Below are positions 16,071 to 24,782 of a stretch of 64,000 nt of DNA, in pieces. Origin of the DNA: Sphingomonas suaedae (GTDB lineage: Bacteria; Pseudomonadota; Alphaproteobacteria; Sphingomonadales; Sphingomonadaceae); NCBI RefSeq assembly GCF_007833215.1, contig NZ_CP042239.1:2418001-2482000 (forward strand), read 5' to 3'. Made by a program: the position numbers and the translations under genes. Under the pieces are notes generated by a model. That model made no database searches. It was not told the origin of the DNA and saw only the letters and a program-made list of their open reading frames with translations. The first letter of the stretch is position 1. Every line of letters starts with the position of its first letter.

Positions 16071-18317
16071 CTAAAAGCGATTATCGCGCGGGAACCCCAT
16101 TGGCGGCATCCGTCCAGCCGCGCCACGTGCTGCGCGCCAAGGGGCAAGGTCCGTCTCACTGCGCATTCGCCCCTGTTCGCCGCCCATCCGCCAACTCAAC
16201 CCGTCGGCGAAGCGGAACGTGATCGCATCGGACAGGCCGCCGTCGCGATAGCGCTGAAGCTGCACCCCCTGCCCCCGCGCCAGTTCGGCGAGTTCGGCCA
16301 TCGGAAAGACCAGCATCTTGCGGTTGTCGCCGATCACCGCGACATAGTCATCCTCTGTCCTGACCGGCCGGACGATGCGCAGTGACGCACCCGCGCGCGG
16401 ATTAACGACCTGTTTGCCCTTGCGCGTTTCGGCGATCACATCGGCCGTCTTGACGAGGAAGCCACGCCCGTCGTTGGCCGCGACCAGCAGCCGTTCGGCG
16501 GCACTTGCGGGCAGCAGTCCGACAATACCCGTGCCGCCGTCGAGATCGATCATCAGCCGCACCGGCTCGCCAAAGCCACGCCCGCCGGGCAATTTGTCCG
16601 CCGCCAGCGTGTAGAAGCGGCCATTTTCCGCCGCGAGCAGCAGCTTGTCTGTCGTCTGGGCGTGGAAGGCGATGAACGGACCGTCGCCTTCCTTGAACTT
16701 CGCCGTATCGGCGCTCGCCAGATCGGCATGGCCCTTCATCGCGCGGATCCAGCCGCGCTGGGAGAGGATCACCGTGATCGGTTCCCGCTCGATCATCGCT
16801 TCGAGCGGGATTTCGCGCGCGGGCGCCGCCTCCGCCACCAATGTCCGCCGCGCGCCCAGCGCGGTTTCTGGGCCATAGCGGTCGCGGATCTTGGCCAGGT
16901 CGCGCTTCATCCGGGTGCGCTGTCGCGCCTCGCTCGACAGCAGCGCCTGAAGCTCGGCCTGTTCCTTGGCCAGCGCCTCACGCTCCTTGCGCAGCTCCAT
17001 TTCCTCGAGCTTGCGCAATGCGCGCAGCCGCATGTTGAGGATCGCTTCCGCCTGCCGGTCGGTGAGGTCGAACTCCGCCATCATCACCGGCTTTGGCTCA
17101 TCCTCGGTGCGGATGATCGCGATCACCCGGTCGAGATTGAGGAAGGCGATGATATAGCCGTCGAGCAGCTCCACCCGATCCGCGATCTTCTGCAGCCGAT
17201 GCTCGCTACGGCGGCGCAGGACGATGAACTGGTGATCGACCCAGGCAGATAGCGCCTGTTTGAGGCTCATCACCCGGGGCGTGCGGGTGTGATCGAGCAC
17301 GTTGAGGTTGAGCGACACCCGCGTTTCGAGATCGGAGAGGCGGAACAGACTATCGATCAGCGTCTGGGGATCGACGGTGCGCGCGCGCGGTTCCAGGACG
17401 ATGCGGATCTCCGCATCCGATTCGTCGCGGATATCGGCGAGGATCGGCAATTTCTTGTCGTTGATGAGCGCGGCGATCTGTTCGATCAGCTTGCCCTTCT
17501 GCACCCCATAGGGAATCTCGGTGACGACGATCTGCCACGTGCCACGGCCCTGATCCTCGAGCGCCCATTTGGCACGCACGCGGAAGGATCCGCGCCCGGT
17601 GGCATAGGATTCGGCGATCGAGGCCGGGCTGTCGACCACGATTCCACCGGTCGGGAAATCGGGGCCACGAACCAGTTCGAGCACCTGTTCGTCGCTCGCG
17701 GCGGGCTGTTCGATCAGCAGAATCGCGGCGTCGAGCAATTCGGCGGCATTGTGCGGCGGGATGCTGGTCGCCATGCCGACCGCGATGCCGCTCGCGCCGT
17801 TCGCCAGCAGGTTCGGGAACAGGCCCGGAAACAGCTCCGGTTCCTCGTCCTCGCCATTGTACGTCGGGCGAAAATCGACCGCGTTCTCGTCGAGACCGTC
17901 CATCAGGTCGATCGCGACCTGCGTCAGCCGCGCCTCGGTATAGCGATAGGCGGCGGCGTTATCGCCGTCGATATTGCCGAAATTACCCTGCCCGTCGACC
18001 AGCGGGTAGCGCAGCGCAAAGGTCTGGGCCAAACGGACCATCGCGTCATAGACCGACTGGTCGCCATGCGGATGATATTTGCCGATCACATCGCCGACGA
18101 CGCGCGCGCATTTCTTGTAGCCCTGGCTCGGGTCCAGCTTCAGCAGCCGCATCGCCCAGAGCAGGCGGCGATGCACCGGCTTCAGCCCGTCGCGCACATC
18201 CGGAAGCGACCGCGCGGTGATCGTCGACATCGCATAGACGAGATAGCGTTCGGAGAGTGCGCTGTCGAAGGGAGCATCGACGATCTGGTCGAAGGGATCG
18301 GTAAGGTCGGTGGCCAT
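16071..18317 (-). CDS. parC: DNA topoisomerase IV subunit A
   Basis: A 748-residue type IIA topoisomerase subunit that decatenates daughter chromosomes with ParE. The catalytic tyrosine lies in [10 protein letters not shown] (about residue 120). The quinolone-resistance region reads [12 protein letters not shown], with Gln where E. coli ParC has Ser80; this is probably a lineage trait. The ATG at 18317 ([11 protein letters not shown]) is chosen over one 25 codons upstream, whose extension does not resemble ParC. ParC rather than GyrA is favoured by length and the short C-terminal region. Confidence 0.92.
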   Translation of the reverse strand: MATDLTDPFDQIVDAPFDSALSERYLVYAMSTITARSLPDVRDGLKPVHRRLLWAMRLLKLDPSQGYKKCARVVGDVIGKYHPHGDQSVYDAMVRLAQTFALRYPLVDGQGNFGNIDGDNAAAYRYTEARLTQVAIDLMDGLDENAVDFRPTYNGEDEEPELFPGLFPNLLANGASGIAVGMATSIPPHNAAELLDAAILLIEQPAASDEQVLELVRGPDFPTGGIVVDSPASIAESYATGRGSFRVRAKWALEDQGRGTWQIVVTEIPYGVQKGKLIEQIAALINDKKLPILADIRDESDAEIRIVLEPRARTVDPQTLIDSLFRLSDLETRVSLNLNVLDHTRTPRVMSLKQALSAWVDHQFIVLRRRSEHRLQKIADRVELLDGYIIAFLNLDRVIAIIRTEDEPKPVMMAEFDLTDRQAEAILNMRLRALRKLEEMELRKEREALAKEQAELQALLSSEARQRTRMKRDLAKIRDRYGPETALGARRTLVAEAAPAREIPLEAMIEREPITVILSQRGWIRAMKGHADLASADTAKFKEGDGPFIAFHAQTTDKLLLAAENGRFYTLAADKLPGGRGFGEPVRLMIDLDGGTGIVGLLPASAAERLLVAANDGRGFLVKTADVIAETRKGKQVVNPRAGASLRIVRPVRTEDDYVAVIGDNRKMLVFPMAELAELARGQGVQLQRYRDGGLSDAITFRFADGLSWRMGGEQGRMRSETDLAPWRAARGAAGRMPPMGFPRDNRF

Positions 18318-18467
18318 CCCGAGGGCGATAGCAATGCCGCCGCCCGGGGACAAATCAGAAACGGTCGGCGCCGCGCCTTCCCGATTCGGCACAGCCGCGC
18401 AGACTCTCCCTTCCGGGCGTTAACCATTTCCCCTATCGTTTCGCCTGCGAACCGCGGGGGGAATCGA

Positions 18468-19340
18468 ATGCGAGTCGTTGCAGGATTGCTGGGGCTGTTG
18501 GCGCTGGCCGGGTGCGACAGCGCGCCCAAGCAAAAGGGGCAGGAGAAGATCAGCGGCGAGGCGGTCGCCGCGCTGACCGCGACCGGCGGGGCGTTCGACT
18601 ATCGCTATGCCTATAAGGTGCCGCCCGCTCAGGTTAAGGCAGTGGTCGAATCGCACGCCAAGGGCTGCGACAAGCTGGGTCCCGCGCGGTGCCGCATTCT
18701 GGCGATGCGCTATCGTGTCGACGATGCGAACAAGATCGCTGCGACGCTCACCTTCCGGATCGACCCCGCGGTCGCGCGCAATTTCGGCGAGGCGGCGACC
18801 AAGGTTGTTGTGGGGGGTGGCGGCGCGCTGGTCGAGACCGAGATTGCGGGCGCCGATGCGACCGCTTCTGCCCGGTCGAACATGCTGGTCAACCGGCTCC
18901 GCGAACAGCTCGCGAATGCGCGCGTTTCCGACGATCCGGTACAGCGGACCCGCGCGCAGCGGCTCCAGACCGCGCTCGACGTGATCGCCGAATCGGAGGC
19001 CGATGTGGGCGAGACGATGGCGACCGCGCCGGTACTCATCACCTACAGTTCCGGCACGCCCGCGCCAGGACTCAATGGCTCCGCAGATGCCAGCTTTCGC
19101 GATGCCGGGAACACGCTGGTCACCTCGACCGCCGCACTCGCCCAGGGGCTGGCGGCAGTCAGCCCGTTGTTGTTGCTATTGCTGTTGCTGCTCATCGGGG
19201 CGCTGGGCCTGCGTGTGTTGATCAATCGGACCGCAGCGCCCATCGCCGCCGGTGGCGAAATCGACTCCTATCGCGATGACGACGGGGAGCCTGAACGACG
19301 AAACGCCATCAGTCGCTGGTTCAATCGCGACGAAAGCTGA
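18468..19340 (+). CDS. Lipoprotein related to the DUF4349 family
   Basis: A 290-residue protein with a lipobox (LLALAGC, Cys about residue 16) and a C-terminal membrane helix (LLLLLLLLLIGALGLRVLI, about 232-250). The middle region resembles its neighbour at 19454 (a YRYAYKVP or YIYRVGYRLP strand, then a Cys-containing segment, then a coiled stretch). The pair looks like an old tandem duplication. GGGGGGAA precedes the ATG. The function is not known. Confidence 0.7.
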   Translation: MRVVAGLLGLLALAGCDSAPKQKGQEKISGEAVAALTATGGAFDYRYAYKVPPAQVKAVVESHAKGCDKLGPARCRILAMRYRVDDANKIAATLTFRIDPAVARNFGEAATKVVVGGGGALVETEIAGADATASARSNMLVNRLREQLANARVSDDPVQRTRAQRLQTALDVIAESEADVGETMATAPVLITYSSGTPAPGLNGSADASFRDAGNTLVTSTAALAQGLAAVSPLLLLLLLLLIGALGLRVLINRTAAPIAAGGEIDSYRDDDGEPERRNAISRWFNRDES

Positions 19341-19453
19341 TCTGTCGACGTCAGATTGTGGCAGAAATGGGGCATTGCCCCATCCGCGGCGCTGTGATGT
19401 GATGTCGCGGTGCCCCGATATCGGGGGCTTACGCGGTTGCCGGAGGGGATGCC

Positions 19454-20350
19454 ATGCGCTGGATAACAGGATCGCCAATGCTGATTGGCCTCGCGCTGCT
19501 CAGCGCCTGCGGGCAGGCGGATCAGCAGCAGGATGTCGCCGTGGCGGAGGAGGCCGCGATGGAGGCGCCGATGGCCGAGACCGCGGCGCCCAAGGCGGGT
19601 GAAGGCGATGCCGTCGCCACCACCGCGCCAGTCGCAGTCACCCTGCCCCGCATCGCCTATATCTATCGCGTCGGCTATCGCCTGCCGGGCGATGCGATCC
19701 CCGCACTGCAACAGGCGCATGTCGCGCTGTGCGACAAGATGGGCGCAGCGCGCTGTCAGGTCGCCGGGCTGCAGCGGTCCGGCGGCGAGGCCGATTACGG
19801 CAATGGCACGCTGAAGCTGCGGGTCGAGAGCAAGAGTGCGCGCGCCTTTCTCGACACCCTCAACAAGGTCGCGTCGGACAAGGGCGGTCGCCCGGTCGAT
19901 ACGGCGATCGAGGCGGAGGACGTGTCCAAGCAGATGGTCGACGCCGAAGCGCGCATCCGTCAGCGCGAACTGCTCGTCGGCCGCCTGACCGAAATTCTGC
20001 GCACCCGTCAGGGCGGCGTCGGCGATCTGGTCGCCGCCGAACGCGCGGTGGCGGAGGCGCAGGAGGAGCTGGATCAGGCGAAGGGATGGCTGACCGAGCT
20101 TCGCGGACGGGTCGCCTTCTCGACGATCGAGATCGGCTATAACGCGCAGGCCGCCGATGCCGGCGGGTTCGGCGCGCAGATCGGGGATACGCTGGCCGAT
20201 TCGGGCAGCCTGTTCCTGATCGGGCTTCGCGGGCTGCTCACCGTCCTGATTGTACTCGCCCCATGGGTGCTGGTGTTCGGTCCGCTGATCTGGCTGGCCT
20301 TGCGCTGGCGGCGGCGGCGTAACCGGGTCGTTCCGCCGCCGAGCGATTGA
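19454..20350 (+). CDS. DUF4349-type lipoprotein
   Basis: A 298-residue lipoprotein with lipobox LLSACG (Cys about residue 18), an Ala/Glu-rich linker, a core with a predicted coiled coil (QMVDAEARIRQRELLVGRL ... AERAVAEAQEELDQAK), and a C-terminal membrane helix followed by RWRRRRNR. This matches the DUF4349 layout of an extracytoplasmic coiled-coil domain anchored at both ends. It is probably linked with the preceding gene 113 bp upstream. Function is unknown. Confidence 0.75.
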   Translation: MRWITGSPMLIGLALLSACGQADQQQDVAVAEEAAMEAPMAETAAPKAGEGDAVATTAPVAVTLPRIAYIYRVGYRLPGDAIPALQQAHVALCDKMGAARCQVAGLQRSGGEADYGNGTLKLRVESKSARAFLDTLNKVASDKGGRPVDTAIEAEDVSKQMVDAEARIRQRELLVGRLTEILRTRQGGVGDLVAAERAVAEAQEELDQAKGWLTELRGRVAFSTIEIGYNAQAADAGGFGAQIGDTLADSGSLFLIGLRGLLTVLIVLAPWVLVFGPLIWLALRWRRRRNRVVPPPSD

Positions 20351-20436
20351 TTGCGCGCTCGACCAGGTTTCGATATAGGCCCGGACCGAAGCCCCGGCGC
20401 CGCGCGGAGACCGCGCCGCCGGGGCACCGCGTTTTT
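20351..20436 (+). promoter_or_regulatory. Putative purC promoter with hairpin-T5 leader
   Basis: TTGCGC (20351-20356), a 17-bp spacer and TATAGG (20374-20379) make a plausible promoter. Just downstream GCCCCGGCG (20391-20399) pairs with CGCCGGGGC (20417-20425), with further inner pairing. TTTTT follows at 20432-20436, 18 bp before the purC ATG. The hairpin could end transcription from the lipoprotein gene or act as an attenuator in the purC leader. Confidence 0.45.
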
Positions 20437-20453
20437 GAAGGACCCGACCCGCC

Positions 20454-21233
20454 ATGGCACGCCGCCGCCAGATCTATGAGGGCAAGGCCAAGATCCTCTA
20501 CGAAGGCCCCGAACCCGGCACGCTGATCCAGTATTTCAAGGACGACGCGACCGCGTTCAACGCCCAGAAAAAGGGCACGATCAACGGCAAGGGCGTCCTG
20601 AACAACCGGATTTCCGAGCATATCTTCACGCTGCTCGGCAATATCGGCATCCCGACCCACTTTATCCGCCGCCTGAACATGCGCGAGCAGCTGATCCGCC
20701 AGGTCGAGATCGTCCCGATCGAGGTGGTGGTGCGCAACGTCGTCGCCGGGTCGCTGGCCAAGAAGCTGGGGATCGAGGAAGGCACGCCGCTGCCGCGCAC
20801 GATCATCGAATATTATTTCAAGGACGATGCGCTGGGCGATCCGCTGGTCACCGACGAGCACATCCTGTGCTTCGGCTGGGCGAGCCAGGAAGAGCTGCAC
20901 GACATGGCCGACATGGCGATCCGCGTGAACGACTTCATGTCGGGCCTGTTCGCCGGGATCGGCATCCGGCTGGTCGACTTCAAGCTGGAGTTCGGGCGGA
21001 TCTGGGACAATGACTATGCCCGGATCATCCTGGCCGACGAGATCAGTCCCGATGGCTGCCGCTTGTGGGACATGGCGAGCGGCGAGAAGCTGGACAAGGA
21101 CCGGTTCCGCCGCGACCTGGGCGGCGAGGTCGAAGCCTATCAGGAAGTCGCGCGCCGGCTGGGCCTGTTGCCGGAGGGCGCCGATTCGGCGGTGCTCGAC
21201 CTGGAAACCCATCGCAAGAAGCGCGGGAAGTAG
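20454..21233 (+). CDS. purC: Phosphoribosylaminoimidazole-succinocarboxamide synthase
   Basis: A 259-residue SAICAR synthetase, catalysing ATP-dependent condensation of CAIR with aspartate in purine synthesis. [12 protein letters not shown] at residues 6-17 is the ATP-binding start, and [25 protein letters not shown] is diagnostic. The length is normal. It lies close to purS-purQ, separated by a repeat and a small minus-strand gene. Confidence 0.96.
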   Translation: MARRRQIYEGKAKILYEGPEPGTLIQYFKDDATAFNAQKKGTINGKGVLNNRISEHIFTLLGNIGIPTHFIRRLNMREQLIRQVEIVPIEVVVRNVVAGSLAKKLGIEEGTPLPRTIIEYYFKDDALGDPLVTDEHILCFGWASQEELHDMADMAIRVNDFMSGLFAGIGIRLVDFKLEFGRIWDNDYARIILADEISPDGCRLWDMASGEKLDKDRFRRDLGGEVEAYQEVARRLGLLPEGADSAVLDLETHRKKRGK

Positions 21234-21242
21234 TCTTTGGCA

Positions 21243-21350
21243 CGTCATCCCCGCGAACGCGGGGACCCATCTCCCGGACGTTCCACCAGCACAACTGTTG
21301 CGTTGGAGGACCAGCGCACGAGATGGGTCCCCGCTTTCGCGGGGATGACG
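21243..21350. repeat. Intergenic inverted repeat (CGTCATCCCCGCGAACGCGGGGA type)
   Basis: CGTCATCCCCGCGAACGCGGGGACCCATCTC at 21243 is mirrored almost perfectly by GAGATGGGTCCCCGCTTTCGCGGGGATGACG at 21320-21350. Each arm also folds alone. This is a common style of dispersed repeat in sphingomonads and other proteobacteria. It lies downstream of purC, where it may also stop transcription. Confidence 0.65.
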
Positions 21351-21369
21351 GTGGGATGCTACGCGCCGC

Positions 21370-21519
21370 TTACCCCTTCGCCTTCAGACCGGCGATGATC
21401 CCGAAGATGAAGGAACAGATCAGCGCGATCTGAACCTGCCCGCTCGGGTCGCTCCACCCGAAATAGTCCCTGCCGAACGCCGCCAGCGCGACGAACAGGG
21501 TGATCGCCAGAAATGCCAT
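21370..21519 (-). CDS. Small membrane protein (49 residues)
   Basis: A short minus-strand gene encodes 49 residues starting MAFLAITLFVALAAFGRDYF and ending FIFGIIAGLKAKG. Two hydrophobic helices (about 2-16 and 31-45) flank a short loop GRDYFGWSDPSGQ. A strong ribosome binding site GGAGG lies 8 bp before the ATG, which supports a real gene despite its size. It is convergent with purC and divergent from purS. Function is unknown. Confidence 0.7.
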   Translation of the reverse strand: MAFLAITLFVALAAFGRDYFGWSDPSGQVQIALICSFIFGIIAGLKAKG

Positions 21520-21665
21520 CTCGCCAACCTCCAGGACCGCGCCCCGCCCCTGCGGCGGCGACTCGGCACTGCCGAGTGTCGCCGAAGCCGGTAAATGGGC
21601 GATGAAATCTTGAACCCGCGTGGCGTTAGGCCCATAGGGCGCGGCAAATCCCCGGAGGAAATTCC

Positions 21666-21896
21666 ATGAAGCTGCGCATCGTCGTCACCCTGAAGAACGG
21701 CGTGCTGGACCCGCAGGGCAAGGCGATCGAACACGCACTCGGCTCACTCGGCTTTTCTGGCGTGGGCGAAGTGCGGGTCGGCAAGCTGATCGAACTCGAC
21801 GTTGCCGACGGCATCACCGACACGGATATCGATGCGATGTGCACCAAACTGCTCGCCAACACCGTGATCGAGAATTACCGGGTAGAAAAACAGTGA
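21666..21896 (+). CDS. purS: Phosphoribosylformylglycinamidine synthase subunit PurS
   Basis: A 76-residue small subunit of the three-part FGAM synthase (PurS-PurQ-PurL). The layout [21 protein letters not shown] and [11 protein letters not shown] is typical. GGAGGAAATTCC precedes the ATG. A hairpin with a 2-nt bulge (about 21556-21584) lies in the upstream gap. purQ overlaps its stop by 4 bp; purL is not in the window. Confidence 0.93.
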   Translation: MKLRIVVTLKNGVLDPQGKAIEHALGSLGFSGVGEVRVGKLIELDVADGITDTDIDAMCTKLLANTVIENYRVEKQ

Positions 21897-22558
21897 AGAC
21901 CGCCGTCATCGTCTTTCCCGGATCGAATTGCGACCGCGACCTGGCGGTGGCGATCGAGAGCGTGACCGGCCGCAAGCCGGAGATGGTCTGGCATGGCGAG
22001 AGCGACCTTCCAGACGGCCTTGGCCTGATCGCGCTGCCCGGGGGCTTTTCCTATGGCGACTATCTGCGCTGCGGCGCGATCGCGGCGCGATCTCCGGTGG
22101 TGCGCGCGGTGGTCGAGGCGGCGAATCGCGGCGTGCCGGTCATCGGCATCTGCAACGGGTTTCAGGTGCTGACCGAAACCGGGCTGTTGCCGGGCGCGCT
22201 GATGCGCAACGAGGGACTGAACTTCGTCTGCCGTGATGTCGATCTGACCGTCGAGAACAGCCAGTCGATCTTCACCAGCCGCTATGATGCGGGTGAGACG
22301 ATCTCGATCCCGGTCGCGCATCATGACGGCAATTACTTCGCCGATGCGGATACGCTCGACCGGATCGAGGGCGAGGGCCGCGTTGCCTTCCGCTATGCGG
22401 GCAGCGTCAACGGCAGCGCACGGCAAATCGCAGGCATCGTCAATGCCAGCGGCAATGTGCTGGGCATGATGCCGCATCCCGAACGCAAGATCGAAGCCGC
22501 GCATGGCGGCACCGACGGACGCCGCCTGTTCGAAGGGCTGCTCGAAGCGGTGGCTTGA
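21893..22558 (+). CDS. purQ: Phosphoribosylformylglycinamidine synthase subunit PurQ
   Basis: A 221-residue class I glutamine amidotransferase that releases ammonia from glutamine for FGAM synthesis. The nucleophile is in [11 protein letters not shown] (Cys about residue 86) and the C-terminal catalytic pair is in MMPHPERK. The GTG start overlaps the purS stop (GTGA) and gives the normal beginning [16 protein letters not shown]. Confidence 0.95.
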   Translation: MKTAVIVFPGSNCDRDLAVAIESVTGRKPEMVWHGESDLPDGLGLIALPGGFSYGDYLRCGAIAARSPVVRAVVEAANRGVPVIGICNGFQVLTETGLLPGALMRNEGLNFVCRDVDLTVENSQSIFTSRYDAGETISIPVAHHDGNYFADADTLDRIEGEGRVAFRYAGSVNGSARQIAGIVNASGNVLGMMPHPERKIEAAHGGTDGRRLFEGLLEAVA

Positions 22559-22573
22559 CTGTGATGAACGGTA

Positions 22574-22645
22574 CCAGCCCGCTCCCCCACCCGGCCACCC
22601 GGCGCCAGTCTATTCTATGGATGGCCGGGTGGGGGAGGGGGCTGG
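22574..22645. repeat. Inverted repeat between purQ and the FNR-like gene
   Basis: CCAGCCCGCTCCCCCACCCGGCCA at about 22574 pairs with TGGCCGGGTGGGGGAGGGGGCTGG at about 22622-22645. It may terminate purQ or be another dispersed repeat; no T-run follows. Confidence 0.5.
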
Positions 22646-22661
22646 ACCCGCAGCACCTCAT

Positions 22662-23357
22662 ATGAACGCACCGATCGTTTGCGATACCTGCCCGGTCGCC
22701 GATCGCGCGGTCTGTTCGGCTTTGTCGCCCGAGGATCGCGGCGAGCTGGCCCGGATCGGCCATCATCGCCGCTATGTGCGTGGTGAGACAATCATCGCGG
22801 CAGGCGATTCGGCGACGGTCTGCGCGACTCTGACCCGGGGCGCGGCGAAGATGTCGACCATCGATCGCGACGGGACCGAGCGGATCGTCGCACTGGTCCA
22901 TCCCGCGGGAATGCTGGGCCAGTTGTTCGCCTCAACCGCGACGCTGCACGTCACCGCGCTGACCGACAGCGAGGCGTGCCTGTTTCCAGCCTCGCGGGTT
23001 GCCGCGCTCAGCGATGCGCGTCCGGCGCTCGCCCGCCGCCTGCCCGATGAGGTCAGTCGCGAGCTGGACGAAAGCCGCGCGCTGATCGACCTGATTTCCA
23101 AGCGCCAGGCCAAGGGGCGGGTCGCTGCACTGATCCTCGCTTTCGCGCGGGCAGCTAGCCCCGCGCCCTGCCATGACGCCGAGAGCTTCGAGCTACCGCT
23201 GACGCGCGGGGAGATGGCGCAATTGCTTGGGCTGACGATCGAGACGGTCAGCCGTACGCTGACCGCCCTCGAAACCGCTGGCTTGATCGCGCGGCGGGGC
23301 AGCCACGGCATCGCGATTCGCGACCGCGCCGCGCTGGACGATCTTGCCGCAGGATAA
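22662..23357 (+). CDS. Crp/Fnr family regulator with FNR-type cysteine cluster
   Basis: A 231-residue regulator with an N-terminal cysteine motif CDTCPVADRAVC (Cys 7, 10, 18; CX2CX7C), a cyclic-nucleotide-binding-like beta barrel and a C-terminal winged helix (RGEMAQLLGLTIETVSRTLTAL). The recognition helix carries the ExxSR pattern of FNR proteins. Extra Cys in the barrel (TVCATL, SEACLF) could be the fourth [4Fe-4S] ligand. It is probably an oxygen-responsive activator of the FnrN/FnrL type. It is convergent with a membrane protein gene that has an FNR-like box. Confidence 0.85.
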   Translation: MNAPIVCDTCPVADRAVCSALSPEDRGELARIGHHRRYVRGETIIAAGDSATVCATLTRGAAKMSTIDRDGTERIVALVHPAGMLGQLFASTATLHVTALTDSEACLFPASRVAALSDARPALARRLPDEVSRELDESRALIDLISKRQAKGRVAALILAFARAASPAPCHDAESFELPLTRGEMAQLLGLTIETVSRTLTALETAGLIARRGSHGIAIRDRAALDDLAAG

Positions 23358-23390
23358 AAGAAAAGCGGGCGAACCCGAGGGCTCGCCCGC
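23356..23390 (-). terminator. Rho-independent terminator after the membrane protein gene
   Basis: On the minus strand GCGGGCGA (23390-23383) pairs with TCGCCCGC (23372-23365) and is followed by TTTTCTTTTAT. It ends the gene at 23412-23837 and overlaps the very end of the convergent FNR-like gene. Confidence 0.8.
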
Positions 23391-23411
23391 CGGAGGGGGA
23401 GGTTTGGTTGA

Positions 23412-23837
23412 TCAGACTGCGAAACGGATCGCGGCGACGATAAGACCCCAGAGCACCAGCATCGCGGGCATGATCATCACCTGGACGATCGCCCCGCCCG
23501 CAGTCACGGACCCCGATCCACTGGGAAGCCCTTCGGCGATGAATTCGCTCCAGCCCGGCTTGCGCCCCTCGCCCGGCGCAATCCGCGCCCACCAAGCGGG
23601 GACGACGAATGCCGCCGCCAGAAACACTGCGAAGATGACGAAGGGGATGGCCAGCCCCTTTTCGCCAAAGGCGGCCCACATGATGCCGAGATAGGCAAAG
23701 AAGCCCGCGAACACGCCGATATGGAGCGCCGGGTGCAGGTCGAATACATGCTCGCCGCGATTGCGGCGCAGGGGTGCAGCGGGCGCCGCCACTGAGACGG
23801 CTTCCTGGAAGCGTTCCTGCCGAACGGCCATGTTCAT
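23412..23837 (-). CDS. Conserved membrane protein of unknown function
   Basis: A 141-residue protein with a polar N-terminal third (to about residue 38) and three hydrophobic helices (about 39-55, 63-82 and 116-138). No known family motif is recognised. GGAG lies 7 bp before the ATG at 23837. Its placement beside the FNR-like regulator and downstream of an FNR-like palindrome suggests oxygen-linked expression, which is an inference. Confidence 0.65.
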   Translation of the reverse strand: MNMAVRQERFQEAVSVAAPAAPLRRNRGEHVFDLHPALHIGVFAGFFAYLGIMWAAFGEKGLAIPFVIFAVFLAAAFVVPAWWARIAPGEGRKPGWSEFIAEGLPSGSGSVTAGGAIVQVMIMPAMLVLWGLIVAAIRFAV

Positions 23838-23889
23838 CGTCAGTCTCCTGTTGATGGAGCGACGATGCGCCGATCATCCGGCGCGCACT

Positions 23890-23903
23890 TTGCGATCCGT
23901 CAA
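23890..23903. promoter_or_regulatory. Candidate FNR-type box
   Basis: TTGCGATCCGTCAA has the TTG-N8-CAA skeleton of FNR/FixK sites (consensus TTGAT-N4-ATCAA) but lacks the inner AT pairs. It lies 53 bp before the ATG of the membrane protein at 23837 and overlaps the stop of the upstream gene. Confidence 0.35.
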
Positions 23904-24622
23904 ACCCGGGTACGGAACGGCGTGAAGTCGGTTCCCTCGTCGAACACGTCGACACCCTCGCGCTTTTTCAGGAACCCGACCACGGCATAGGTGACGGGGG
24001 TCAGCACAACCTCCCACAGCACCTTGAGGCCCCAATTGGTAACCATCACGATCAGCACCTGCTCGGTCGTCCACACGCCGAGAAAGGCGAGCGGGTAGAA
24101 GATCAGGCTGTCGATGCCCTGGCCGAACACGGTCGAGCCGATGGTGCGGCTCCACAGATGTTTGCCGCCGGTCCACAGCTTCATCCGCGCGAGGACGTAG
24201 GAATTGACGAACTCGCCTGCCCAAAAGGCGATCATCGACGCGCCGACGATCCGCCACACCTGCCCGAACGCAGCCTCATACACCTCCTGCCCCTCCCAGC
24301 CGGGCGCGGGGGGCATCGCCACGATCACCCAGCACATGACGGCGGCGAAGAAGGTCGCGGCAAACCCCGCCCAGATGACGCGGCGCGCGCGCGCGTAGCC
24401 GTAGATTTCGGTCAGCACGTCGCCGATGACATAGGACAAGGGGAAGAACAGGATGCCGGCGCCAAAGGTAAGGCCGCCCAGCGTCGCCACTTTGGCCGCG
24501 CCCACCACATTGGACAGGACGAGGATGACGCAGAACGCGGCCATCACATAGTCGTAGTAACGGAAATGCCCGCCTGCGACCTGCCCCGCATTGATCCGTA
24601 CCGGTGCCGCCTCTTCGCCCAT
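23900..24622 (-). CDS. yhhQ: Queuosine precursor transporter (YhhQ/VUT family)
   Basis: A 240-residue inner-membrane protein with about six hydrophobic helices. GILFFPLSYVIGDVLTEIYGY and FWAGEFVNSYVLARMK are the DUF165/VUT signatures. Family members import queuosine precursors (preQ0/preQ1) for tRNA modification. The ATG at 24622 (MGEEAAPV) is preferred over 24646, with GGGG upstream. Confidence 0.88.
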   Translation of the reverse strand: MGEEAAPVRINAGQVAGGHFRYYDYVMAAFCVILVLSNVVGAAKVATLGGLTFGAGILFFPLSYVIGDVLTEIYGYARARRVIWAGFAATFFAAVMCWVIVAMPPAPGWEGQEVYEAAFGQVWRIVGASMIAFWAGEFVNSYVLARMKLWTGGKHLWSRTIGSTVFGQGIDSLIFYPLAFLGVWTTEQVLIVMVTNWGLKVLWEVVLTPVTYAVVGFLKKREGVDVFDEGTDFTPFRTRV

Positions 24623-24700
24623 CGCCAACCCCGTGATAGCCCGCATGGACTATGATCGCGGTTCCCCGCCCACGCAATCCGCGCTAACGGGTCGAAACGC

Positions 24701-24777
24701 GCGCCCGTAGCTCAGTTGGATAGAGCACGAGCCTTCTAAGCTTGGGGCCGCAGGTTCGAATCCTGCCGGGCGCGCCA
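24701..24777 (+). tRNA. tRNA-Arg (anticodon TCT)
   Basis: A full cloverleaf can be drawn. The acceptor stem is GCGCCCG/CGGGCGC and the D arm is GCTC-AGTTGGATA-GAGC. The anticodon stem is CGAGC/GCTTG with loop CTTCTAA, giving anticodon TCT at 24735-24737. The T arm is GCAGG-TTCGAAT-CCTGC, followed by G and an encoded CCA. It reads AGA/AGG-type arginine codons, which are rare in this GC-rich genome. Confidence 0.96.
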
Positions 24778-24782
24778 TTTCT

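Noticed and set aside
16071..18317. Gln in the ParC quinolone-resistance region as an acquired resistance mutation
   Set aside because: Gln at this position appears to be normal in alphaproteobacterial ParC proteins, so resistance cannot be inferred.
19367..19383. ATGGGGCATTGCCCCAT hairpin as a terminator
   Set aside because: The stem is short, no T-run follows, and a co-directional related gene lies just downstream; the evidence is too weak to call it.
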